Source: Bacillota bacterium
GTDB lineage: Bacteria; Bacillota_B; Desulfitobacteriia; Desulfitobacteriales; Desulfitobacteriaceae
Reading direction: 5' to 3'
Assembly: GCA_021779415.1 (NCBI GenBank)
Contig: JAJYAS010000309.1
Span: 1 to 5,132 of the forward strand
Length of the DNA: 5,132 nt
In this document: one piece after another, positions 1-5,132 of the stretch
Layout: each line of letters opens with the position of its first letter
Position numbering within the stretch: the first letter of the stretch is position 1
Notes under the pieces: generated by a model
The model's database searches: none
What the model saw: only the letters and a program-made list of their open reading frames with translations
What the model was told of the DNA's origin: nothing
Made by a program: the position numbers and the translations under genes

Positions 1-1955
1 CCCTTTCGGCGAATAAACTCTGGGATTTGTTCCATTGGGCCAGGCCGATATAAGGCATTAACGGCAATAATATCTTCGAAACATGTAGGCTTAAGTTCTT
101 TAAGAATCGCTCGCATTCCGCCGCTTTCCAGCTGAAAAATTCCCGTGCTATTTCCTGAAGCCAACAAAGTATAGGTTGGCAGATCGTCTAAGTGCAGGGT
201 TTGCAAATCCAGTTTAAAGCCCTTCGTCTCTTCAATTTGGCGCACAGCTTCTTGCAAAATCGTTAAGTTTCGCAAGCCCAGAAAGTCCATTTTTAGCAAC
301 CCAATTTCTTCGACTGCTTTCATCGGGAATTGGGTCATGACGAAGTCCTCCGACGTCCTCTGGAGAGGCAGGTAATTGACGAGAGCTTCTTTAGAAATCA
401 CAACCCCTGCAGCATGAGTAGAAGCATGTCTCGTCATCCCTTCAAGAGATCGCGCTAATGTGTAGAGGCGTTTAACCTCTTCATCCCCTTCAACCATCCG
501 GGCCAAATCAGGGGATACACTTAAAGCCTTCTCCAGAGTCATTCCTAAATCCGAGGGAATAGCTTTTGCTACTTTATCGACTCGAGCTAAAGGCATAGCT
601 AAAACTCGCCCACCATCTCGGATCGCTGCTTTAGCACCCATGGTTCCGAAGGTTATAATTTGGCAGACTTTATCCGCGCCATATTTTTCAGTAACATAGC
701 GGATGACACGCTCCCGGCCATCCGGGTCGAAATCTATGTCAATATCGGGCATGGATATTCGTTCTGGATTTAAAAACCGTTCGAAAAGAAGATCAAAGCG
801 CAGCGGTTCTACAGACGTAATTCCCAGCAAATACGCCACCATACTCGCCGCTGCTGAGCCACGTCCTGGTCCTACGGCAACCCCGTTTTTCCGAGCAAAA
901 CGACAAAAATCGGCCACAATCAAAAAATACCCAGAAAAACCCGTTTGAAAAATAACTCCAAGCTCATACTCCAACCGTTCACGTTCTATCTCCGTCATCT
1001 GAGGGTAGAAACGCGGAAAAGCCTCCCGACATTCTTCCTCGAGATAGGCATCTAAGGTATACCCTGCGGGTACCTCAAACACAGGTAATAGATTATCTCC
1101 AAAATGAAAATCAAATTGACAGCGTTCCGCAATGATCCCTGTGTTTTTCAGCACCTCAGGGTGTTCACCGAACAACAGAGACATATCCTGTGCAGACTTG
1201 AGAAAGAACTCCTGACTAGAGAAACGCATCCGGGCCGTATCCGCTAAGGTTTTACCGGTTTGAATACAGAGGAGTGCATCCTGCACGAAAGCATCTTCTC
1301 GGTTGACATAATGCACATCATTAGTTGCCACCATGGGTATCCCTGTACGCTCATGCACCTGCCACATTCCTGCTATAACTTTGCGCTGTTCGTCTAAACC
1401 GTGGTCTTGGATTTCGAGAAAGAAATTTCCCTTGCCGAAAATTTCAACATAGTCAAGGGCACTTTGTACTGCCATCTCTAATTGATCATGCAAGAGATAG
1501 TCTGCAACCTCTCCGGCTAAACAAGCGCTTAGCGCAATAATCCCTTTAGCATGATTGCGAAGAATTTCTTTATCTACGCGAGGCTTATAGTAAAAGCCTT
1601 CGATATGAGCCATGGAAACCAGCCTGATCAAGTTACGATACCCTTCCTCATTTTCGGCTAAAAGCACCAAATGATGATTGGTATCATCCTTCCCCGGCGT
1701 TCGGTCTGTCCGTTTGCGAGGGGCTACATACACTTCGCACCCGATGATTGGTTTAATCCCCTCTTTACGACAAGCCTTATAGAAGTCAATGACCCCATAC
1801 ATCACCCCATGGTCAGTAATGGCCAAAGACGACATCTTCAACTCTACCGCTCGTTTGACTAAGTTTTTGACCCGTGCTGCTCCATCGAGCAAGCTAAATT
1901 CTGTGTGATTATGGAGGTGAACAAAGCCATAAGGGTTATTATTCGTTTCTTCAAT
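1..1955 (-). CDS. dnaE: DNA polymerase III alpha subunit DnaE, N-terminal 651 residues (3' end outside window)
   Basis: DnaE is a replicative C-family DNA polymerase. The PHP domain comes first: HLHNHTEFS (13-21), ITDHGVMYG, GCEVYVAP, HHLVLLAEN and NDVHYV, so the metal-binding residues look intact. The polymerase core follows, with GPGRGSAAAS, PDIDIDFD carrying catalytic aspartates near 404 and 406, and KMDFLGLR carrying the third near 557. These match E. coli D401/D403/D555. The visible part ends at RPGPMEQIPEFIRRKG; family members are about 1100-1200 residues. The start is a problem. In frame, a TGA lies just upstream, and no ATG/GTG/TTG precedes the HLHNH motif. The candidates are ATA (1961) or ATT (1955, used here). 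Alternatively, a GTG at 1971 would give VKPYKIEETNNN if one base of the AAA at 1959-1957 were absent. Gene identity is certain; the exact start is not. Confidence 0.95.
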   Translation of the reverse strand, partial: MEETNNNPYGFVHLHNHTEFSLLDGAARVKNLVKRAVELKMSSLAITDHGVMYGVIDFYKACRKEGIKPIIGCEVYVAPRKRTDRTPGKDDTNHHLVLLAENEEGYRNLIRLVSMAHIEGFYYKPRVDKEILRNHAKGIIALSACLAGEVADYLLHDQLEMAVQSALDYVEIFGKGNFFLEIQDHGLDEQRKVIAGMWQVHERTGIPMVATNDVHYVNREDAFVQDALLCIQTGKTLADTARMRFSSQEFFLKSAQDMSLLFGEHPEVLKNTGIIAERCQFDFHFGDNLLPVFEVPAGYTLDAYLEEECREAFPRFYPQMTEIERERLEYELGVIFQTGFSGYFLIVADFCRFARKNGVAVGPGRGSAAASMVAYLLGITSVEPLRFDLLFERFLNPERISMPDIDIDFDPDGRERVIRYVTEKYGADKVCQIITFGTMGAKAAIRDGGRVLAMPLARVDKVAKAIPSDLGMTLEKALSVSPDLARMVEGDEEVKRLYTLARSLEGMTRHASTHAAGVVISKEALVNYLPLQRTSEDFVMTQFPMKAVEEIGLLKMDFLGLRNLTILQEAVRQIEETKGFKLDLQTLHLDDLPTYTLLASGNSTGIFQLESGGMRAILKELKPTCFEDIIAVNALYRPGPMEQIPEFIRRK

Positions 1956-1967
1956 CTTTATAAGGCT

Positions 1968-1980
1968 TCACCTTCCTCCC
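1968..1980 (-). promoter_or_regulatory. dnaE ribosome-binding site region with conflicting start signals
   Basis: The minus strand reads GGGAGGAAGGTGA. AAGGTGA is followed six bases later by an in-frame ATA and twelve bases later by an in-frame ATT. GGGAGG is three bases before a GTG (1971-1969) that lies one frame off the dnaE reading frame. This site therefore decides between a rare start codon and a one-base frame break (see the dnaE entry). Confidence 0.6.
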
Positions 1981-2004
1981 CATGCCATAAGAAAACTAGA
2001 TATC

Positions 2005-2017
2005 ATGAACCGTTCAT
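2005..2017. repeat. 13-bp inverted repeat in the dnaE leader
   Basis: ATGAAC and GTTCAT are perfect inverted 6-mers around one central base. The repeat lies about 30-40 bases downstream of the predicted dnaE transcription start. It could be an operator for a dimeric repressor. The GAAC/GTTC spacing (1 base, not 4) does not fit the Gram-positive LexA box. Confidence 0.45.
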
Positions 2018-2052
2018 AAATTGTTCGCAATAAGCGCTTGGCCTCTATAATA

Positions 2053-2081
2053 ATTGTAACGTTAAAATGACGGATTGTCTA
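2053..2081 (-). promoter_or_regulatory. Sigma-A-type promoter of dnaE
   Basis: On the minus strand TAGACA (2081-2076) and TACAAT (2058-2053) are separated by exactly 17 bases. Each hexamer differs from TTGACA/TATAAT at one position. Transcription would start near 2046, giving a leader of about 85-90 nt before the dnaE coding region. It lies downstream of the ytoI terminator, so dnaE has its own promoter. Confidence 0.7.
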
Positions 2082-2100
2082 ACCTTATTGGCCAAATGCG

Positions 2101-2116
2101 AGTGTCAGTGTCAGTG
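2101..2116. repeat. Short 6-bp tandem repeat in the ytoI-dnaE gap
   Basis: AGTGTC is repeated twice and then AGTG, about 2.7 copies, between the ytoI terminator and the dnaE promoter. It is too short to infer a function. Confidence 0.4.
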
Positions 2117-2120
2117 GTTC

Positions 2121-2164
2121 TAAAAACAAAAAGAGCCCTTAAACCGTTTTGCACAGCAAGGGCT
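2121..2164 (-). terminator. Rho-independent terminator of ytoI
   Basis: On the minus strand AGCCCTT pairs with AAGGGCT across a 17-nt loop and is followed by CTTTTTGTTTTT. It starts about 44 nt after the ytoI stop and separates ytoI from dnaE. Confidence 0.82.
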
Positions 2165-2207
2165 TCCTTTCTTCCTATTCCTACTTAAAACATTTACACA
2201 TTAAATG

Positions 2208-3530
2208 TTAATTAGTCGTTTCACTGACTAATTTCTTATCCCCAATCCTAGCCGTCATCAGGCCTTTTGCAACTATGGCATCATTCACCGTGACTTCGAC
2301 TTCAATATTGCAGTGTTTTTTAGCAACTAATAACAGCTTAGCCGTGACTTTGATTTCTGTCCCCACTGCAATCGGTTGCAGTTGATATAGGGTGAAATTT
2401 TCCGTGATTGCATCGAGCCGATACTTCTTGCGCAACCCGATATAACCCGCCATGTTCATCACGGTTACGAGAACCCCACAACTTGCTGAACCATAATCAT
2501 TAACCATGGAATTGGTGATTTCTCCTTCGATGGTCAGATGCTCAGCATCATCGACATATCGAAATCCGCTTAAGACCAGATTGTCCACAGTTTCACCAAA
2601 TTGAGGTTGCTTTTGGACCTGTTGGTAAGCTTCTATGACATCTTGCAAGCTAACAATACCAATCAGTTTGCCCTGGTCAGCCACGACAGCGATTTCCCAT
2701 CCTTCCCAAACCATGATTCGAGAAATATGGGTCACAGGGTCATCTCGTCCCACCAAAAATGGTTTTGTATTCATCACATCTTTAATCCGCGTTGTAGCTT
2801 CTTCTCCAGAGACATCAACAGCAGTGACAATTCCCGCAAGCGTCATGTCAGGCTCAACGACAGGGAAACGGCTGTGATCTGTATTATGCGAAAGCTCGCG
2901 CCAGTCTCCAACCGTGGCATCTGTAGTTAAATAATTTACATCTCTAACCATAATATCTTCAACTAAAATTAGTTCCTTCTCAATCAAGCGATCATATAAA
3001 GCTCGGTTAATCATCGTCGTGACCGCAAACGTATCATAGGGGGATTGAATAATGACCAATTGTTCTTTTCTGGCTAAGGCCACGACCTCTTCGTCTGGCT
3101 CCAATCCTCCTGTGATCAACAATGACGCATTCCGTTGCAAAGCTACAATCTGGACGTCGCGACGGTTTCCAACAATGCACAACGCTCCATCATCCAAGAA
3201 GCGTTCCATGGCATCAATTTCCATCGCCGCGATAATAAATTTATTTGGCGATCGATCGAGATACTCGAAACCACAGATAACAACCCCTTCGGCGATCTGG
3301 GAAACTTCACGCAATGTCAAATCCTCAATTTGTCGCTCTTTGACCCCTTCAATTCGAATGGTTCCAACCTTAGGGATTGAACGTACAAATCCTTTGCCCT
3401 CCGCCTCTTTAATAGCGCGATAAGCTGTCCCTTCACTGACATCCAACTCTTTAGCAATAAACCTCACGGAAACCTTACTGCCAATTGCCAGATCTTCAAT
3501 AAATGTTAAAATTTGTTGGTGCTTTGTCAA
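2208..3530 (-). CDS. ytoI: YtoI-like HTH/DRTGG/CBS-pair/hotdog regulatory protein
   Basis: A complete 440-residue soluble protein with four modules. A winged-helix DNA-binding domain spans about 1-60 (VSVRFIAKELDVSEGTAYRAIKE forms the HTH). A DRTGG domain spans about 70-185, with its ITGGLEPDEEV motif at 139-149. A tandem CBS (Bateman) pair spans about 190-305 (EDIM, RFPVVE, GIVTAVDV; DVMN, AVVADQGKLIGIVSLQDVI). A thioesterase-like hotdog domain fills about 312-440 (NDYGSASCGVLVTVM; GTEIKVTAKLL). CBS pairs usually sense adenine nucleotides, so a ligand-controlled transcription regulator that also binds an acyl-thioester is plausible, but the biological role is unknown even in Bacillus YtoI, whose architecture and length match. 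The TTG start is favoured by GGGGAG nine bases upstream and places the HTH at the N-terminus. It has its own promoter and terminator, so it is likely monocistronic. Confidence 0.92.
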   Translation of the reverse strand: MTKHQQILTFIEDLAIGSKVSVRFIAKELDVSEGTAYRAIKEAEGKGFVRSIPKVGTIRIEGVKERQIEDLTLREVSQIAEGVVICGFEYLDRSPNKFIIAAMEIDAMERFLDDGALCIVGNRRDVQIVALQRNASLLITGGLEPDEEVVALARKEQLVIIQSPYDTFAVTTMINRALYDRLIEKELILVEDIMVRDVNYLTTDATVGDWRELSHNTDHSRFPVVEPDMTLAGIVTAVDVSGEEATTRIKDVMNTKPFLVGRDDPVTHISRIMVWEGWEIAVVADQGKLIGIVSLQDVIEAYQQVQKQPQFGETVDNLVLSGFRYVDDAEHLTIEGEITNSMVNDYGSASCGVLVTVMNMAGYIGLRKKYRLDAITENFTLYQLQPIAVGTEIKVTAKLLLVAKKHCNIEVEVTVNDAIVAKGLMTARIGDKKLVSETTN

Positions 3531-3567
3531 CTAAAAACTCTCCCCACATAATGCTATACGATCAATA

Positions 3568-3576
3568 ATTATATCA
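3568..3576 (-). promoter_or_regulatory. Extended -10 promoter of ytoI
   Basis: The minus strand reads TGATATAAT, a perfect -10 TATAAT with the extended TGn motif. No good -35 lies 16-18 bases upstream, which is typical of extended -10 promoters. The predicted start near 3561 gives a leader of about 31 nt, with GGGGAG (3545-3540) nine bases before the TTG start of ytoI. Confidence 0.6.
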
Positions 3577-3612
3577 TAGAATTCTTGATCAAACTATGTT
3601 AAGGCAGGCCTT

Positions 3613-3792
3613 TTAACCATCTTTTCGTCTCCTCTGGGTCATAAGTCCTCCGATTCTACCAGCCTCTTTGGCACTCAAGGAATGCCATCCATCATTATGG
3701 ATCTGATCGATCAAACCCAATTCAGCCGCAATCTCCATTTTTAGCGGTTCTAACGGATCTATTCTCTTTACTTTCGGCTTTGGCTGTTTCAC
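3613..3792 (-). CDS. Alpha/beta-type small acid-soluble spore protein-like (SASP)
   Basis: A 59-residue basic protein starting at GTG, with GGGGGAGG seven bases upstream. The N-terminus is Lys/Pro-rich (KQPKPKVKR). It is followed by LKMEIAAELGLIDQI (17-31), GWHSLSAKEAGRIGGLM (35-51) and a basic tail. The EIAxELG block, where the germination protease GPR normally cuts after the Glu, and the later GxxGGxM block match the two conserved regions of alpha/beta SASPs, especially the short SspF-like variants. Proteins of this family coat and protect forespore DNA and supply amino acids on germination. This one is shorter at the C-terminus than the classical 60-70 residue members and ends in RRRKDG rather than the usual AEQQL-type tail, so its DNA-binding may differ. 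It lies one base after the Cys-rich gene. Assignment is by motif recall and is fairly confident. Confidence 0.8.
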   Translation of the reverse strand: MKQPKPKVKRIDPLEPLKMEIAAELGLIDQIHNDGWHSLSAKEAGRIGGLMTQRRRKDG

Positions 3793-3793
3793 T

Positions 3794-3937
3794 TTAGATC
3801 CTCCCCCTGCTCATGATATTAAAATCTTCTTCATAATGTGGACAGTTTGGTCCCCGGTCTCCTATCAGATGTTCCAAACGACAGTGCCCTTCAACCGCAT
3901 AAAGACAACGGATAGAACATAATTTTCTGGTCAACAA
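3794..3937 (-). CDS. Small four-cysteine protein of unknown function
   Basis: About 47 residues. I do not recognise a defined function. Four cysteines are arranged C-x3-C-x7-C-x12-C (CSIRC, GHC, PNC), followed by PHYEED. This resembles small Cys-rich Firmicutes proteins such as DUF1540-like ones, and probably makes a zinc- or metal-binding knuckle. The frame is open back to a TTG at 4000, but that codon lies inside the ytkL terminator hairpin and cannot be a sensible start. The internal ATG at 3943 directly abuts the AAAGGAG motif, leaving no spacing. The adjacent TTG at 3937 (or 3934) sits 6-9 bases behind AAAGGAG and is preferred. The TAA stop is one base from the GTG of the SASP-like gene, whose ribosome-binding site lies inside this ORF, so the two are probably co-translated. 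No clear promoter was found upstream. Confidence 0.65.
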   Translation of the reverse strand: MLTRKLCSIRCLYAVEGHCRLEHLIGDRGPNCPHYEEDFNIMSRGRI

Positions 3938-3975
3938 CCTCATCTCCTTTCTACGACAAGTTTTACCGTTTTTAC

Positions 3976-4010
3976 ATAAAAATATCCCGCTTGAAATCAA
4001 GCGGGATATT
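3976..4010 (-). terminator. Rho-independent terminator of ytkL
   Basis: A perfect 14-bp inverted repeat, AATATCCCGCTTGA and its complement, is separated by only two bases (so about a 4-base loop). On the minus strand it runs into TTTTT, giving a classic intrinsic terminator just after the ytkL stop. The plus-strand side has no T-tract, so it works in one direction. Confidence 0.92.
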
Positions 4011-4026
4011 CAATCTCTAGTTTGTT

Positions 4027-4725
4027 TTAAATTACTAGCGTTTCACCGGGTTGCAGAACCTTGCCTCGACTCTCCGGAGCCCTGCGTTGGAGGAGGTGCA
4101 GGAACTCTCCTACATCCTGAGTAATGAGTGGAAAGGTATTATAATGCATCGGGATAACCACTTTAGGCCGTAGTAATTGAGAAGCATGAACAGCCTCGTC
4201 AATCCCCATGACATAATTGTCACCGATCGGAAGCATAGCAACTTCTAAGGGATGCCGAATACCAATTAATTCCATATCCCCAAACAATCCTGTATCCCCT
4301 GCATGATAGAGCCATTTCCCTTCAATTTGAAGTAAAAATCCACAGGGCGGACCGCCATAGATCATGTTCCCACCATCAGGGCTCGTGATCCCAGAGCCAT
4401 GCAAAGCAAGAGTCAGTTTAACCCACCCAAAAGGGAATTGATGTTTTCCTCCGATATGCATTGCATGCGTCTGTGCCCCTTGACTTCGACAATAAGCAGC
4501 CAACTCAGCCACAGCAATAATAGGTGCACCAGTACGTTTTGACAAATAAATAGCATCCCCCAAATGGTCGTGATGACCATGAGTCACCAAAATTGCATCT
4601 AGTTTAGCAAAATCGTCGGGTTTAGTTGTTGTACTCGGGTTGTCTGTCAAAAAAGGATCAATAAGGATTCTACCTGCTTCCCCTTCAATTTCAAAGCAAG
4701 CATGTCCGTGGAAATGGATGTGCAT
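4027..4725 (-). CDS. ytkL: UPF0173 metal-dependent hydrolase, YtkL-like (metallo-beta-lactamase fold)
   Basis: This is a complete 232-residue cytosolic protein, the usual length for the UPF0173 family. Metal-ligand motifs of the metallo-beta-lactamase fold are all present: an N-terminal HGHACFEI (6-13), D23 in LIDPF, the signature HGHHDH (49-54), H109, HAGDT (141-145) and the C-terminal PMHYNTFP (192-199). The HxHxDH site should bind two divalent metals. The physiological substrate of the family is not established, and I do not assign one. The ATG start is well supported by GGAGGG six bases upstream. The gene begins about 30 nt after the remains of a GH18 gene and ends 16 nt before a strong terminator, so it closes that transcription unit. 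In Bacillus ytkL also lies close to ytoI, which supports the identification. Confidence 0.93.
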   Translation of the reverse strand: MHIHFHGHACFEIEGEAGRILIDPFLTDNPSTTTKPDDFAKLDAILVTHGHHDHLGDAIYLSKRTGAPIIAVAELAAYCRSQGAQTHAMHIGGKHQFPFGWVKLTLALHGSGITSPDGGNMIYGGPPCGFLLQIEGKWLYHAGDTGLFGDMELIGIRHPLEVAMLPIGDNYVMGIDEAVHASQLLRPKVVIPMHYNTFPLITQDVGEFLHLLQRRAPESRGKVLQPGETLVI

Positions 4726-4754
4726 TGTTAACCCTCCTACTTAATTTCAAGTGT

Positions 4755-5132
4755 CTATACATATGTTTGAAGCGTTTCCCAGAATCTTGGATAACTAAGA
4801 TTCAAAATACACGGTGTGGCGAACTCCCATCTCTTCATAACGGAAAAACATGCTATGTTGAGTCGCATCCCATCGTAAAGGGGCACCGTGACGTCGTGCC
4901 AACTCGATGGCCCTTGTATAGCCAATGACTTTGGCCCCCCCTCTTTCTGTCCAATCATACCCGTAAAGCGGAATTCCCATATAAATCTTTTGACGGGGAA
5001 TAGTAGCCAAACTGTAATTTAAATTATCGTTAACCCAAGGTATGGAGGCAACAGAACCCGGGGCACTTCCTCGCCAATGTTCCTCATAGGTCATAAGAAT
5101 CACCCCATCGACAGCCTGCCCAATCAACTTGT
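4755..5132 (-). pseudogene. GH18-type glycoside hydrolase (spore cortex/cell-wall type), 3' part, with C-terminal frame break
   Basis: Glycosidases of family 18 (YaaH/SleL-like) cleave N-acetylglucosamine-containing glycans such as spore cortex or cell wall. The gene enters from beyond the right edge, so the catalytic DxxDxE strand is outside the window. Visible are the late TIM-barrel strands: DGVILMTYEEHW at the start, then a PG-x-VAS-x-PWV helix region, KIYMGIPLYGYDW, and RWD...HTVYFES. This frame stops with TAG at 4797-4795, directly after YFES. In relatives about 25 more residues follow here, including the last barrel strand with its Trp. The typical C-terminal tail SYPRFWETLQTYV is encoded straight after, but in another frame, ending at 4755. 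I infer an out-of-frame internal deletion, or an assembly error, leaving a protein without its final strand. The family is clear; the pseudogene call rests on remembered homologues. The downstream ytkL start is only 29 nt beyond the frame-2 stop. Confidence 0.75.
4782..4803. repeat. 7-bp perfect inverted repeat at the GH18 frame-break scar
   Basis: GAATCTT and AAGATTC flank an 8-nt loop. The repeat straddles the premature TAG of the GH18 gene and the point where the C-terminal frame takes over. It is not followed by a T-tract on the minus strand, so it is not a convincing terminator. It may be the footprint of a hairpin-mediated deletion, or chance. Confidence 0.55.

Noticed and set aside
703..948. 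Plus-strand open frame of 81 codons
   Set aside because: It lies wholly inside the dnaE core antisense to the PDIDIDFD region, is Arg/Ser/Lys-rich with no domain, and has no ribosome-binding site.
1671..1862. Plus-strand open frame of 63 codons
   Set aside because: Antisense to the PHP domain of dnaE; no protein-like features.
1951..1983. Regulatory leader peptide (ATG at 1983, ten codons) overlapping the dnaE start
   Set aside because: No ribosome-binding site precedes the ATG, and the codons have no attenuator-like character; the frame is better explained as the original dnaE start region.
2005..2017. LexA/DinR (SOS) box in front of dnaE
   Set aside because: The GAAC and GTTC half-sites are one base apart, whereas the Gram-positive SOS box needs four.
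2601..3423. Several plus-strand open frames of 80-123 codons
   Set aside because: All are antisense shadows of ytoI, mutually overlapping, without recognisable motifs.
3601..3612. AAGGCAGGCCTT as a terminator for the SASP-like gene
   Set aside because: The 5-bp arms leave only two bases for the loop and no T-tract follows on the minus strand.
4726..4775. Possible separate promoter for ytkL (TATAGA near 4755)
   Set aside because: No acceptable -35 at 16-18 bases; read-through from the GH18 gene is as likely.

Overview
The window reads as low-to-mid GC Firmicutes chromosome. All recognisable genes lie on the minus strand, so the region is described here from high to low coordinates. Spore-formers of the Clostridia, Desulfosporosinus/Desulfitobacterium-like Peptococcaceae, are the best guess. 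This rests on a probable spore DNA-binding protein, a family 18 glycosidase of the spore-cortex/cell-wall type, strong Gram-positive ribosome-binding sites, and a ytkL - ytoI - dnaE order that recalls the Bacillus ytkL-ytoI-ytpI-nrnA-ytrHI-dnaE cluster. The genus is an inference from protein flavour and was not checked by a search.

Layout. At 5132-4755 is the 3' part of a GH18-type gene. It appears to have lost about 25 codons plus the reading frame just before its C-terminus, leaving a scar marked by a short inverted repeat. A complete metallo-beta-lactamase-fold hydrolase of the YtkL/UPF0173 family follows at 4725-4027 and ends in a perfect 14-bp terminator hairpin. Next come two tightly packed small genes: a four-cysteine protein (3937-3794) and an alpha/beta SASP-like protein (3792-3613). 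Then comes ytoI (3530-2208), a four-domain HTH/DRTGG/CBS-CBS/hotdog protein with its own extended -10 promoter and terminator. The last gene is the N-terminal 650 or so residues of the replicative DNA polymerase III alpha subunit DnaE, which runs off the left edge. dnaE has a good sigma-A-type promoter and a leader of about 90 nt containing a 13-bp inverted repeat.

The two most unusual points are both about gene integrity. First, dnaE has no ATG, GTG or TTG start in frame upstream of its essential HLHNH motif. Either it uses ATA/ATT, or one extra A in an AAA run separates it from a well-placed GTG. Second, the GH18 gene is broken near its end, with both halves still recognisable in different frames.

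The genes do not form one pathway. They are housekeeping or sporulation-related transcription units separated by terminators. I see no CRISPR array, tRNA, rRNA, transposon or phage gene, and no evidence for a novel multi-gene defence or biosynthetic system.
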